A stretch of 20,342 nt of DNA from a virus, in the IMG/VR virus record IMGVR_UViG_3300009481_000145, positions 1 through 20,342 of that record, one strand, 5' to 3'. Positions 1 through 9,467 of this stretch are shown piece after piece. Made by a program: the position numbers and the translations under genes. The notes under the pieces were generated by a model. The model did not search any database. It saw nothing but the letters and a program-made list of their open reading frames with translations, and had not been told where the DNA came from. Every line of letters begins with the position of its first letter. The stretch's first letter is position 1.

Positions 1-2
1 CT

Positions 3-320
3 CAAGGTGGTCGAACGGATACTGTCACACCTATGAATGTTCCATCGCCCACACCTGCGCCCACATATGAAACCAGTGGAGCACCTCTGGCTGCCGGATC
101 TAGCGTGCCTGGCATAGGTTATCCCGCTTATGTTAGTGCAATAGAGGGTCCCGGGCAGCATCCAGCTCCACATGAGTTTATGCCCATGGACATGATGAGA
201 GAAAAGATGATATTTGATCCAGCATCGAACACATATGGTCCTCAGTGGCACCCTCAGATGCCTCATATATCAGGATCGAGATACCCAGATATCAGACCTA
301 CATTTAATCAAGGACGCTAA
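3..320 (+). CDS. C-terminal part of an unidentified phage virion-module protein (5' truncated)
   Basis: The frame is open to the left edge of the window, and no ribosome binding site precedes the ATG at 33, so this is probably the tail end of a larger protein and not a 95-aa gene. The visible part is rich in Pro, Gly, Ala and Met, with many aromatic residues, and reads like a low-complexity, extended C-terminus. It shows no recognisable domain. The stop at 318-320 lies three bases before the next start, and an AAGGA at 310-314 inside this gene serves that start, so the two are co-translated. Position just upstream of two large virion-type proteins suggests a structural role. That is inferred from context alone. 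Confidence 0.6.
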   Translation, partial: QGGRTDTVTPMNVPSPTPAPTYETSGAPLAAGSSVPGIGYPAYVSAIEGPGQHPAPHEFMPMDMMREKMIFDPASNTYGPQWHPQMPHISGSRYPDIRPTFNQGR

Positions 321-322
321 CA

Positions 323-2410
323 GTGCCGATTGTCTATAAGCATGAGCCGGATATTGCACCTGTTGGGGCAGCTGCCTTTGCAACCGGACAGATGACCTAC
401 CAGAATCAGCGTAGGCGGGAGTTAGAAGAACTCGCTATGCGTGCTGCCTCCCTAAGGCAGCAACGCTCTATTGCTCAGGCTCAGATGGTTCAGCGTCAGA
501 ACATGGCGAATCAGGATGTGGCAGAACGCATCTATCGTCAGCAGATGGGGCACATGCAGAACATGCAGTCCCTCGGGTTTCAGGCGCAGAACAGACGGGA
601 GATGTTCGATCTTGGTTTAGATCAGGACGACAAACATCATCAGCAACGATTAGAGCAAAACGCTGAGTTCTTTAAACAGCGACAGCAGTATTCTGTACAG
701 CAGGCACAACAGAATGCCCAGCTGCAAACACGCCAGCAAACGATTACTAACACGAGACAACGATACCAGAAGTTCTTTAATAATTTAAATCCGCAGGGTA
801 TCAATCAGGCGCAGACAATTATCGGGCAGATATCACAGTGGCAGACGGCAACCAATGTAAACCCACAACAGCAACAAACTGCTATCAACCAGCTGGTCAC
901 ACAGCTCGACGGTATTACCAAAGACCCACTGAATTTAATAAACGCACAAGATGTGCCTGGTAGAGTTGCCGACCATAAGATGTCGGATGACGGTATTAAT
1001 CATCAGTATGAAATGACCACGGTTGCTCCTGGTAAATACGAATACCGTCCGAAGCTAAAGTACCGCAAGCCGAAGATGGATACTATTCAGGGTCCAGACG
1101 GTGAGGAGGAAGTCCATGCAAAGGATGCTCAGGGTAATCCTTTATATGAAGATGCGACCTTTACAAATCCTTACGAGTGGCAGGAGCACTACACCAAGAC
1201 ATACCCGATGAACGATGGCACTGGCCGAGAGCGGGTGATAAAGCCAAGTCTCACTGACCCTGATAAGTATGAAGAAGAGATCATTGATCCTCAACAGATT
1301 CAGTCTGACAAGCTTGACGACATCACTAAGTGGGAAGGAGAAATCGCTAGGAAGTACAAGGAATACGTCGTAGGAAATACACCAAAACGTGGTTCTGGTA
1401 TTGAAGCGCAATTAGATGAAATCACGGGAGGTGACGATCCAAATCTGATCAAGGATAAGTTCGACTGGGCAGAGCAAGACCCGCACGGAAGACTACTGCT
1501 TGAGCAATACAACAAAGCGAGAGAACGAGCTGGACTAGATCCATGGGAACCACAGGATATAGATGGCGGTGACGGTGGTTGGACTGAACCCATTAGAGAT
1601 TTCATAGGTGGGCTAGGTCAGGGTATCGGTGACTTAGGCGAGGATCTAAGGCAAAGAGGCCAGCAAGGAATTGCTGGGCAACAACCAGAAGAGCAGATAA
1701 TAACGCCAAATCCGCAATCACCTATGGGACTCGGACATCGCGCCACGTTAGACGCTTTACGCCAAGCCGCTCCACGGGATAATCGAATGGGTCTTGCGGA
1801 ATTGGTTCCAAAGCTTAATGCCATGGCTGCGGATATTAATAGAATGAATCCCGATGCTCGCCTCCCTGAAGACCTTACTGTGTCATCACTGGCAGTTATG
1901 GATGAAGAGGATTACAACCGCTTTATAGATGGTTACGAGGGGTATCACACGGAGATTGTTAACGGCCAAGGCGGTAGAACTCCCCCAGCTACAGAAGAAA
2001 CACCACAAGTTGGTTTCCAACCTGAAACACAGATGGGTGTTGCACCACAACTTAGAGAGCAGCCTGAAGGTGCTCCCAAGCCAGATCCAAACGAAAGTGT
2101 TGGCCTGCTCAAAGCTGAAATGAAAACATACCACGATTCGATCCTTCAAAATGGAGGCGATCCGATACCACAGTATGAAGTTGGTGGATTGGTAGAAATT
2201 GGTGGTGACCAAGGTCCGGCAATAGTTTCACCAGAGTTTTTGATATCGATTGGAGTCACCGAAGCTGCTGTTGATCGGTCAGTTAAAAGGTGGGAACAGC
2301 GTAACGGTGAGCGATGGGAAGGTGCCCAAGAGAAAGAATATCTACAAGCACTCATTGAGCGGTATGGTGAAGAAGAAGCTCTTAAGAGATTCACTGGAGG
2401 ACACAAGTGA
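323..2410 (+). CDS. 695-aa Gln-rich coiled-coil phage structural protein
   Basis: GTG start with AAGGA eight bases upstream, directly after the preceding stop. Residues about 25-150 are strongly enriched in Gln, Arg, Met and Ala and look like a long coiled coil. The middle is acidic and proline-containing without a clear fold. Residues about 425-460 are Gly/Asp/Gln-rich, and the C-terminal 70 residues (after a GGLVEIGGDQGPAIV stretch) are charged and helical. The stop overlaps the GTG start of the 2020-aa gene (GTGA), so the pair is translationally coupled. Coiled-coil proteins of this type just upstream of a giant internal virion protein are common in podovirus-like virion modules. I do not recognise the family, and an internal/ejected virion protein or tail accessory protein is an inference. 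No enzymatic motif was seen. Confidence 0.75.
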   Translation: MPIVYKHEPDIAPVGAAAFATGQMTYQNQRRRELEELAMRAASLRQQRSIAQAQMVQRQNMANQDVAERIYRQQMGHMQNMQSLGFQAQNRREMFDLGLDQDDKHHQQRLEQNAEFFKQRQQYSVQQAQQNAQLQTRQQTITNTRQRYQKFFNNLNPQGINQAQTIIGQISQWQTATNVNPQQQQTAINQLVTQLDGITKDPLNLINAQDVPGRVADHKMSDDGINHQYEMTTVAPGKYEYRPKLKYRKPKMDTIQGPDGEEEVHAKDAQGNPLYEDATFTNPYEWQEHYTKTYPMNDGTGRERVIKPSLTDPDKYEEEIIDPQQIQSDKLDDITKWEGEIARKYKEYVVGNTPKRGSGIEAQLDEITGGDDPNLIKDKFDWAEQDPHGRLLLEQYNKARERAGLDPWEPQDIDGGDGGWTEPIRDFIGGLGQGIGDLGEDLRQRGQQGIAGQQPEEQIITPNPQSPMGLGHRATLDALRQAAPRDNRMGLAELVPKLNAMAADINRMNPDARLPEDLTVSSLAVMDEEDYNRFIDGYEGYHTEIVNGQGGRTPPATEETPQVGFQPETQMGVAPQLREQPEGAPKPDPNESVGLLKAEMKTYHDSILQNGGDPIPQYEVGGLVEIGGDQGPAIVSPEFLISIGVTEAAVDRSVKRWEQRNGERWEGAQEKEYLQALIERYGEEEALKRFTGGHK

Positions 2411-5400
2411 CCGATGTCTTCAAAGAGCTAGGTACTGATGCATACAAAGCCTACGGGATGTATCCGGCTTCTTCCGTTCGGCCTGAGTATTCAGAGACTG
2501 GTGAGATACAGCCATACAAAATGTATAACAATCTCGATGATGTTGAGATTTCTTACCGACCGGACACAACACAAAGCCTGCATTATGAAACAGATCGCAC
2601 CGGTCACGAGCGTATTTTAAAAGACCTGAATAATGCTCAGTACTCGCCAGCTGTTAAGATGCAGCTGGCGAATCAGTATCTCCAGCGATTACCCCACGAT
2701 GAGATTATGAAGCGTGGTGATCGTGACAATTTCTTTACATATTTATTTGAAAGCTTTCCACCAACGAGAAAGCTTCTCGCCTTGGATAAGGCTGATCTTG
2801 ATGTAGCGCATGAGATGGTCGGTAAAGGCATTGGTAAACCGGCACAGTATTTAGCTGTTGCCTACGACAATGCTGTGCAGGCAGATAAAGGCTGGGCCGA
2901 GAGGCTGTTCGGTGAGGGCGGCTCTGCAATGATGAACATGGCCTGGCAGTTCGGTGCAGGCGGTGGTCTTGCTAAAGGTGCGACCAAAGGAATTCAAATG
3001 CTCCGTGGTGTGGATGCAGCCACAGATGTCGCACGAGCTACAACTGCCGGACTTCAGGCAGCACAGAAAGCTCCTACGGTTAAAGCCGCAGCCGGACGTG
3101 CACTTGCTGGTGGTTCTGCTATGACTGCTGGCCCTGTTGGTTGGCAGCAAATGGGTGAGGCTCAGGCTGAAAGAGAAAGATCAACCGCATATCTGGACCC
3201 TAACAATCCTAACCGTTTGGTCTATGAAGAAGGCGAGACTGGCACGGCATCCGTTGTGAAGTCCCTTACCGATGTTTTCATAATGAACGTCACTGAAAGG
3301 CTGGGTGGTGAATTCTTTAAAGCGGTGGGTAGCAAAGGTTCAGATATGCTGAAGGTGCTTCGTCGCACCACACCAGCCAAAAAAACAACAGCTACCCTGC
3401 ACAAGGAACTGGCTAAGGGTTACCTAAAACAAAACCCAGGTAAGTTCGGTAATAAGCCTGATGGCGTGATGGACGCTTTTGGGATCAATGGTCTGATAGG
3501 TGAGATTGGTGAAGAGCGTGCAGCTGAGATACTCGGTGGTGCAACCGAGGCCATGTACAACGAAGTAGCCTTTGGTAAATCTACTGACCAAGGTGTGCGT
3601 GATAGGTTCGGTGTAACCGGTCAGCTGGCACGGGGTGATGTTGGTGGTGCTCTGCGGGGCGCAGGTGAAGAGGCATTACTATTAACGTCTATCAAATCAC
3701 CTTCAATCATTGCGAATATGCCACGTCAACAGCGGCAGGCAGAGGCGCATCGTGCCTTAGAACAACAGGCAAAAGAGAGAGTTGAAACAAGAGTATACGA
3801 AGCGAACGATAAGCTTGACCGCATTGTAGAGCAGGCAGAAAACAATCCAGAGCTAGTCAAAAAGATTGATGGTCTTTTAGAAAAAGATCCAACTCGCAGT
3901 TCCTTTGAAGAGGTGGAATTACCTGAGGAAATGCAGGATGAGTTTGGTCGTACATTATCCTCAGCATTCCCCAGAGTTGCGGAGCGAGTCGCCGTACAGG
4001 AGCGACTCGCTCAACAGTCAGCAACAGATCAGGTAACTGAACGTCAGGCACAGACACAGCAGGCAGAGCTTGAGCGACAGCAGGCAGAAGAGGAAGCACA
4101 ACGGCAGGCAGCTGCTGAAGAAGCTGCAAGTCAGGCACAACTCAGTGCCGACATGCGCGAGGCTGGCCGTGTTGGTCGTGCAAAGATGGAGCAACGGCAG
4201 CCACAGCAAGTTGAAGTAGCTGAAACGCCTCAGAAGCCAAGTGACCCACAGAGTGACTTCATAAGTACACAGCTTGAGAGTCGTCCGAAAAGTATCGAAC
4301 CACCACCCTCACCTGCATTTGAGGGTGTGGGGCCATTGAAGCCTTATCGAACGCCTGTCGTACAGCATGAGGAAATTGAAGGGCCACAACAGCAGCCAAC
4401 GGAACAAGGTGACTACGTCAGTCAGGTGTTAGATACACCCGTATTACCACTTCTAAAAACACGTAAAGACATAGATAAACTTGCTGAAGAACTTAACGTA
4501 AAAGAAAAGCTTGTAGGCTTAAAAAAAGATGAAGCAGAGAAAATAGTAGTAAACGAGTTTTACAAACAACAACAAGCTGACACGCCTCAGCCAACTACAG
4601 AAACATCTCTAGCTATTCCACCAAAACCTGGAGCCATACCAACAACACCTCCGGCATCAACTATTCAACCTGCACCTTTTACTGATACGAAACTTACACC
4701 TAAGCAGACAGTAGCTGATCCTATCGTGCAGGAGATGCAGCAGTTAAACGCTATTGCCGGTGGGACATTCGCTGAGGTCCAGTCGTTAATCGACGATGGC
4801 ACTGTGGAAAACTCATTAGGCAAGCAGCCAGTTGGTAAAAAGTGGACTGTTGAATCCGCGCAGAAAGAGTCTTTAAATCGTATAGGTGATATTAAATCTA
4901 AAGAACCTGATATAGATGAGCGTGTAACTGAGGCAGATAAACCAAGATATGTTGCGGAACCGTATCAAGACCCAGTTGAGGTGGCTGCTCAACAGGTAAA
5001 GGATCAGCCGTCACAACGGGTAACTGAACAAGAGCTTCCTAAAAAACAACCTGCATTGCAGGCAGTGTCTAAGGCATTTAAAGCTGCACCTAAAAAGCAG
5101 CCATCAGCGGTGCCTGAAGCACCCGCTGATGTAGCAGCAAAAGAACTATCACAACCTGCACCAGCACCGATCCTTAACGTGCCTACCAAACGCACCCCCC
5201 CACCTGTGCCTGTGCAAGCTGGGAAGCAACCACCACCGATACCTGAAGCTGCAAGACGACAACCACCACCGGTACCTAAAGCTGCCAAAGGACCGCCACC
5301 ACTACCTGGTGTGCAACCAGGTCATAAAGGTATTTCAGCCGAGGCTACCGGTTATACGCAGGATGCCGTTGATGTCACCTCAGCTGTGAAGACCGGTAAG

Positions 5401-8400
5401 ACATTAGGCAAGTACATAAAAAGACAGTTGTTTGGTACGCCCGAGACAAAGCAGATGCGTTCCGAGTTGGAATCAGCAGAAGGCAAGATCGGATTGCATG
5501 GACGCAGGGCTGAGATCAATAGGCGTGATCTGGTTAAAACCATAGAAAAGAAGTTCGGTGTTCCACTGAACAAATGGGCAAGCAAGACGGAGCATGACAA
5601 GTTTAGAAACCAATTGTTTGAGGCATACACTAATCCTAAAAAGATGGAAGCGTTTAAGCAGCAGTATCCCGAGGTCGGTGAGAAGCTACAGGTAATGCGT
5701 GACCATCAGGATCAGGTCACCAAGGCGATTGCTGATGCCTTACATATAGAACATACATCGTTACTAAGCACGCTCGATAAGAACCTTGGGTTCTATATGG
5801 TTCGCCGGTATGAAGCACTGGATAACCCAGCTCACTACTACCGACTGAAGAATACCGAGGAAGGTAGGAAGAAACTTGATGACGCTTATCGTTACACGAT
5901 TAGGCAGGATCTTGAGACACGTACCGAGGCATCTGTTGATCAGTGGTTTGACAATCTTCTAAAAGGAAAGAAGAAGGATGTCGATGGCGTAAACCAGACT
6001 GCTATCGATAGTGTATTTGCGACAGATGGTAATCTTAAGCAAGCACGCTCTAACTACCGAAAACAGCTGCGTGAAAGTTTAAAGAATGTGCCTGAGAATA
6101 TCCGGAATAACATGATCACTTCTCGCATGCAGGAGTTTGACAGCGATTTAAAAGATCGTCTGAGAAGGTATGTATCGCATAAGCCGCTGACCATGGATCA
6201 GGCTACGGATAAAGTTGACAGCCTGATCAGTCCTCAGAATATGAAGGACAAAGAAATAGATAGCTTCCGTGCGCGTAAGGATATCGATGAGGTTATCCGG
6301 ATTCTGTACGGTGAAGTGACAGATGTCGAAAAGGGTTACACAGAAAGTATCATACGCACTTCGCACATAGCTGCGAAGTTACAGTTCTATGAGGCCATTG
6401 CTGAGCAACAGGCAAACGTCGATCCGGAGAAACGATTTGTATTTGATAGCCGTGATCAGATACGACAGCTGCAACGACAGGGCCATGACATTGATATCGA
6501 TGAGTTTACTAACACCGTCGAAGGTGAGATGTGGGGTAAGCTCCATGGGAAGTATGTACGTACAGATCTCGTAGACATTCTCAAAAGTATGAATGATACG
6601 CAGGCAGACAGAACCACACGGCATAGTGGTAACCTGTTCGCCAAGATGGGATCGATGATGCTTAGGGCTGCTCACCTTGCAAAAGCATTTAAGACAGTTA
6701 TCTCGCCGGTAACCAAAGCTCGTAACTCCCTTGATGCAAACTTTCGGGTTGGCGTAACTCTTGGTTATCTGGAGCGTGCCGGTTTATCCAACCTCGTTGA
6801 AGCGATGAGGGTGACTAAAGGTGTATCAGGTTACAAGATCACACCTGCGATGCGGGGAATCCTTGATCCCTTAGGGTCAGCAATATCTGCCGGTGTTAAG
6901 CCTGATGCAGCAGCCGAGAAAATGATTGAGCGATTGTTTGAGCTTGGTCTGATCAACAACTCTGAATATCAGGAGATTGTCAAAGGACTCTCGGGTAAAT
7001 ATGAAACCGATATAGATGATCTTATATATGACTCCCTACCTGAACATGAGCAGATTCGTCAGCTCGGTGAGAAGGTTGATACAGCACGGTTTAATCCAAA
7101 GCTAATGGCTACGCTCGGTGACTTGTATCAGGAGTCTGATAATAAGGCCAAGGTGATTGGGTTCTTTGCTGAACGCAAGATGCTCATTGAGGCTGCGATG
7201 CATGACGGTGTAGAGATCAATGCAGAATCGATGAAGCAGATCGAGAAGGAGGCAGCTGAGCGTGTTAAGACGTTAGTGCCAACCTACACCCGTGCTCCAA
7301 AGATTGTAAAGACAATCTCAAAGTTTGCTCCGCTCGGTGACTTCCCCACCTTCACAGCTGAAGTAATCCGTACCAACATCAATCTGCAAACGCTGGCTTG
7401 GAAAGACATCGCCAGCGGTAATCCAGCGAAAGTTAAAGCAGGTATCCGCATGCTGGCCGGTCAAATGTTTGTGACCGTTGGCCTACCAGTATTGGCAAGT
7501 GTTGTGTCGCAGGCTCTCAGTGGAGAGGACGACGAACAGTTACAGAAGAAGCGTGCACTGATGCCTGAGTGGATGCGTAACAGTACACTGCTACATCTGG
7601 GCGGTGGTGATAAACCGATTGTGGTGGACTTAAGCAACTTCATCGGTGATCTGTACCTGACTGACCTTGTGCGATCTACAGGGATAACCGGTATCCCTGA
7701 GGAAGAAGGCGAGAGTCGGTTTGAGAATGCATACAAACAGGCACTCGCTCCCTTCTGGGATCAGGGTATGGTCTTTGGTCGAATCGTTGAAGGTGTATCA
7801 GGCCGAGATATCTACGACCGAAAGATCTATCGACCTAACGATAGCGGTGTTGATCGCATGCTCAAGTTCATTGCACACGCGACCATCGGTATACCAGGCA
7901 CATCAGGGATTGGTAAAGGACCTCTTGTGCCTGGTATCGTTAGCCAGCTGAAACGTATTAAGGAAAGTGTGGACGGCACCACGTTACCCGATGGTAGGAA
8001 ACGTGACTTCATTACGGAGGTAATGAGTTATGCATCCGGCATGCGGGGTTACGAGCTTGATATATCTAAGCAGGCATTCTTTGCAGTTCGTAGTACGAAA
8101 CAGCGAATCGATGAGCTGACCGGTAACTACCGTTACGATGTTCGCAAAGACAAGCTGACAGTGGCTGATGTCGAATCGATACATGACGACTTTACATCTA
8201 ACTACAACAACATGTACGAACAGTTCTTCCGAATCACGGATGCCATGGAAGCATCCGGATTAGCACCACGCGAGGTGGTGAAGGTACTACTGGAGTCCGG
8301 TATGAGTGCTGATCTGGCTGCGATGGTTTATCGAAAGAAGATCCTTGCCTATAAGCCAAGTGATAAGTCGCTTGTGAATATCTACGACATCTACAAAAAG

Positions 8401-8469
8401 CAAGGTGATGACAGCACCGAGGCAAAAAACAAACTGAGGGCCGTACTTGGTTTGAAGGGTCGCAAGTAA
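2407..8469 (+). CDS. 2020-aa internal virion / large polyvalent-type protein
   Basis: GTG start with GGAGG seven bases upstream, overlapping the previous stop by four bases. Residues 1-430 are mixed helical with Gly/Ala-rich amphipathic stretches (about 175-245), a pattern expected for membrane-interacting internal virion proteins. Residues about 435-600 form a Gln/Glu/Ala coiled coil. Residues about 615-970 are Pro/Gln-rich and end in four spaced polyproline blocks of the PPPVP/PPPIP/PPPLP type. Residues about 990-1500 are charged and helical. Residues about 1500-1900 contain a helical region with PTYTRAP and SKFAPLGDFPTFTAEVIRTN, which resembles the LPD38-type domain of large polyvalent phage proteins. 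No peptidase or lytic transglycosylase signature was found. The likely role is ejection of DNA and proteins across the host envelope. That comes from size, position and architecture and was not tested by a search. Confidence 0.75.
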   Translation: MTDVFKELGTDAYKAYGMYPASSVRPEYSETGEIQPYKMYNNLDDVEISYRPDTTQSLHYETDRTGHERILKDLNNAQYSPAVKMQLANQYLQRLPHDEIMKRGDRDNFFTYLFESFPPTRKLLALDKADLDVAHEMVGKGIGKPAQYLAVAYDNAVQADKGWAERLFGEGGSAMMNMAWQFGAGGGLAKGATKGIQMLRGVDAATDVARATTAGLQAAQKAPTVKAAAGRALAGGSAMTAGPVGWQQMGEAQAERERSTAYLDPNNPNRLVYEEGETGTASVVKSLTDVFIMNVTERLGGEFFKAVGSKGSDMLKVLRRTTPAKKTTATLHKELAKGYLKQNPGKFGNKPDGVMDAFGINGLIGEIGEERAAEILGGATEAMYNEVAFGKSTDQGVRDRFGVTGQLARGDVGGALRGAGEEALLLTSIKSPSIIANMPRQQRQAEAHRALEQQAKERVETRVYEANDKLDRIVEQAENNPELVKKIDGLLEKDPTRSSFEEVELPEEMQDEFGRTLSSAFPRVAERVAVQERLAQQSATDQVTERQAQTQQAELERQQAEEEAQRQAAAEEAASQAQLSADMREAGRVGRAKMEQRQPQQVEVAETPQKPSDPQSDFISTQLESRPKSIEPPPSPAFEGVGPLKPYRTPVVQHEEIEGPQQQPTEQGDYVSQVLDTPVLPLLKTRKDIDKLAEELNVKEKLVGLKKDEAEKIVVNEFYKQQQADTPQPTTETSLAIPPKPGAIPTTPPASTIQPAPFTDTKLTPKQTVADPIVQEMQQLNAIAGGTFAEVQSLIDDGTVENSLGKQPVGKKWTVESAQKESLNRIGDIKSKEPDIDERVTEADKPRYVAEPYQDPVEVAAQQVKDQPSQRVTEQELPKKQPALQAVSKAFKAAPKKQPSAVPEAPADVAAKELSQPAPAPILNVPTKRTPPPVPVQAGKQPPPIPEAARRQPPPVPKAAKGPPPLPGVQPGHKGISAEATGYTQDAVDVTSAVKTGKTLGKYIKRQLFGTPETKQMRSELESAEGKIGLHGRRAEINRRDLVKTIEKKFGVPLNKWASKTEHDKFRNQLFEAYTNPKKMEAFKQQYPEVGEKLQVMRDHQDQVTKAIADALHIEHTSLLSTLDKNLGFYMVRRYEALDNPAHYYRLKNTEEGRKKLDDAYRYTIRQDLETRTEASVDQWFDNLLKGKKKDVDGVNQTAIDSVFATDGNLKQARSNYRKQLRESLKNVPENIRNNMITSRMQEFDSDLKDRLRRYVSHKPLTMDQATDKVDSLISPQNMKDKEIDSFRARKDIDEVIRILYGEVTDVEKGYTESIIRTSHIAAKLQFYEAIAEQQANVDPEKRFVFDSRDQIRQLQRQGHDIDIDEFTNTVEGEMWGKLHGKYVRTDLVDILKSMNDTQADRTTRHSGNLFAKMGSMMLRAAHLAKAFKTVISPVTKARNSLDANFRVGVTLGYLERAGLSNLVEAMRVTKGVSGYKITPAMRGILDPLGSAISAGVKPDAAAEKMIERLFELGLINNSEYQEIVKGLSGKYETDIDDLIYDSLPEHEQIRQLGEKVDTARFNPKLMATLGDLYQESDNKAKVIGFFAERKMLIEAAMHDGVEINAESMKQIEKEAAERVKTLVPTYTRAPKIVKTISKFAPLGDFPTFTAEVIRTNINLQTLAWKDIASGNPAKVKAGIRMLAGQMFVTVGLPVLASVVSQALSGEDDEQLQKKRALMPEWMRNSTLLHLGGGDKPIVVDLSNFIGDLYLTDLVRSTGITGIPEEEGESRFENAYKQALAPFWDQGMVFGRIVEGVSGRDIYDRKIYRPNDSGVDRMLKFIAHATIGIPGTSGIGKGPLVPGIVSQLKRIKESVDGTTLPDGRKRDFITEVMSYASGMRGYELDISKQAFFAVRSTKQRIDELTGNYRYDVRKDKLTVADVESIHDDFTSNYNNMYEQFFRITDAMEASGLAPREVVKVLLESGMSADLAAMVYRKKILAYKPSDKSLVNIYDIYKKQGDDSTEAKNKLRAVLGLKGRK

Positions 8470-8522
8470 TTCTATTGTCGGCTCATCGCTACCAGCTCGA
8501 TAATGAATGTAACCTTGCCCCT

Positions 8523-8565
8523 CTGGTAGGCTTCGGCCTGCTAGCCTCCGGCGTTGGTGCCGGAG
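8523..8565 (+). other. Tandem hairpins upstream of the thermonuclease gene
   Basis: In the 131 nt between the giant-protein stop and the nuclease ATG lie two adjacent inverted repeats. The first (8523-8544) is a nine-pair stem, including two G-U pairs, closed by a UUCG tetraloop at 8532-8535. The second (8546-8565) has perfect arms CTCCGGC and GCCGGAG around a six-base loop. Neither is followed by a T-run, so neither is a classical terminator. They may be a processing or stabilising structure between late and lysis genes. The same bases also read as an open frame running into the nuclease, so a coding role is not excluded. Confidence 0.4.
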
Positions 8566-8600
8566 AGGGAAACCAATCCGCGCCAATTGCCGGTGGCATT

Positions 8601-8945
8601 ATGCAGTGGGAATACAAATACAGATGTAGCGTTGTGGGCATCGTGGACGGAGATACGATTGATCTTTCTTTCGATCTCGGCATGGGTGTGACCATTACAA
8701 AGCGGTGCCGTCTCTATGGTATCGATGCACCGGAGGTGCGAGGTGACAACAAGGCAATGGGATATCTGTCCCGACGATGCCTCGGAGAAATGTTGAAAGA
8801 CAAAAAGAATATCTGGGTCAAGACGCACAAGGATCGCACAGGTAAATACGGACGCTACCTGGTGGAACTATATACAGACGAAAGTGAAACCAGTTTGAAC
8901 ATGATGCTGGTGGAGCGGGGACTTGCAAAGGAATCCAAGAGCTAA
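8601..8945 (+). CDS. Staphylococcal-nuclease-like (thermonuclease, SNase-fold) protein
   Basis: The 114-aa protein matches the SNase family: VVGIVDGDTIDL as the first strands, RLYGIDAPEVRG carrying the active-site Arg and Glu, and HKDRTGKYGRYLVEL carrying the second Arg. It ends MMLVERGLAKES, a typical SNase C-terminus. These enzymes are Ca2+-dependent phosphodiesterases that cut DNA or RNA. I chose the ATG at 8601 because GGTGG lies five bases upstream and the fold begins just after it. A TTG at 8475 would add 42 residues with a hydrophobic Gly-rich stretch that could act as an export or membrane segment, so the start is uncertain. The stop TAA shares its last base with the next ATG. Position before membrane-protein genes suggests a late role, for example host DNA degradation, but that is inference. 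Confidence 0.85.
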   Translation: MQWEYKYRCSVVGIVDGDTIDLSFDLGMGVTITKRCRLYGIDAPEVRGDNKAMGYLSRRCLGEMLKDKKNIWVKTHKDRTGKYGRYLVELYTDESETSLNMMLVERGLAKESKS

Positions 8946-9238
8946 TGAATCCGGAGAGTTGGCAGAACCTTATCACGACAGTCGGAATACCCACTGCTTT
9001 CTTAAGTGCGGTGGTGTGGATGGTTTGGAAAAGTATCAAGGCAGTAGGACCCTACCTGCATGACAGCTACCAGCGTCACTGTGATTTGATCGAAGAGCTA
9101 AAGGCATCAGTGCGTGATACTCAAAAGACTAACGATGCATTGGGACATGCAGCTAACGCCATTGAAGCGTTAGCTGCTGATGATAAGAAGCAGCAAGTCA
9201 GTGCTCACACCCAGGCAATGAAAGAAGAACTTAAATGA
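8945..9238 (+). CDS. Small membrane protein with N-terminal TM helix and coiled coil, lysis candidate
   Basis: A 97-aa protein with one hydrophobic segment at about residues 9-30 (VGIPTAFLSAVVWMVW), followed by a charged, Ala-rich region (about 45-97) that looks like a coiled coil. The start overlaps the nuclease stop by one base, and its own stop overlaps the next gene in an ATGA, so it is translationally coupled on both sides. Bitopic proteins of this shape in phage lysis regions include holin accessory proteins, spanin-like proteins and XhlA-like proteins. No family signature decides between them. A role in host membrane disruption or lysis timing is inferred from the neighbours. Confidence 0.65.
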   Translation: MNPESWQNLITTVGIPTAFLSAVVWMVWKSIKAVGPYLHDSYQRHCDLIEELKASVRDTQKTNDALGHAANAIEALAADDKKQQVSAHTQAMKEELK

Positions 9239-9465
9239 GTAAACGAAAAGATCGGCGGCGTGCCGCTGAGGACTCAGCTTCGCCTGTGAAAGCTGAGGTC
9301 CGGATCGAGAAACGTGAGACTCGCACAACGGGCAAGGCTACTGTTATTAATTCCAAAGCGAATCTGCAACAGGCCAAAGCGAACAAGTGGAAATGGTTAT
9401 CGATACTGATTGGGATTTGTATTGCTGCGTACATGGGATTCAAAAGTAAGATTTTTGGAGGCTAG
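9235..9465 (+). CDS. Small C-tail-anchored basic membrane protein
   Basis: A 76-aa protein. Residues 1-52 are highly basic and charged (Lys/Arg-rich, SKRKDRRR at the start). Residues about 53-70 (WLSILIGICIAAYMGF) form a single transmembrane helix next to a short basic tail. The start overlaps the upstream stop as ATGA. The next gene follows after two bases, with its strong ribosome binding site GGAGG inside the end of this gene. I do not recognise the family. Topology and position between two other small membrane proteins suggest a lysis-cassette component or holin regulator. That is inference. Confidence 0.6.
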   Translation: MSKRKDRRRAAEDSASPVKAEVRIEKRETRTTGKATVINSKANLQQAKANKWKWLSILIGICIAAYMGFKSKIFGG

Positions 9466-9467
9466 CA

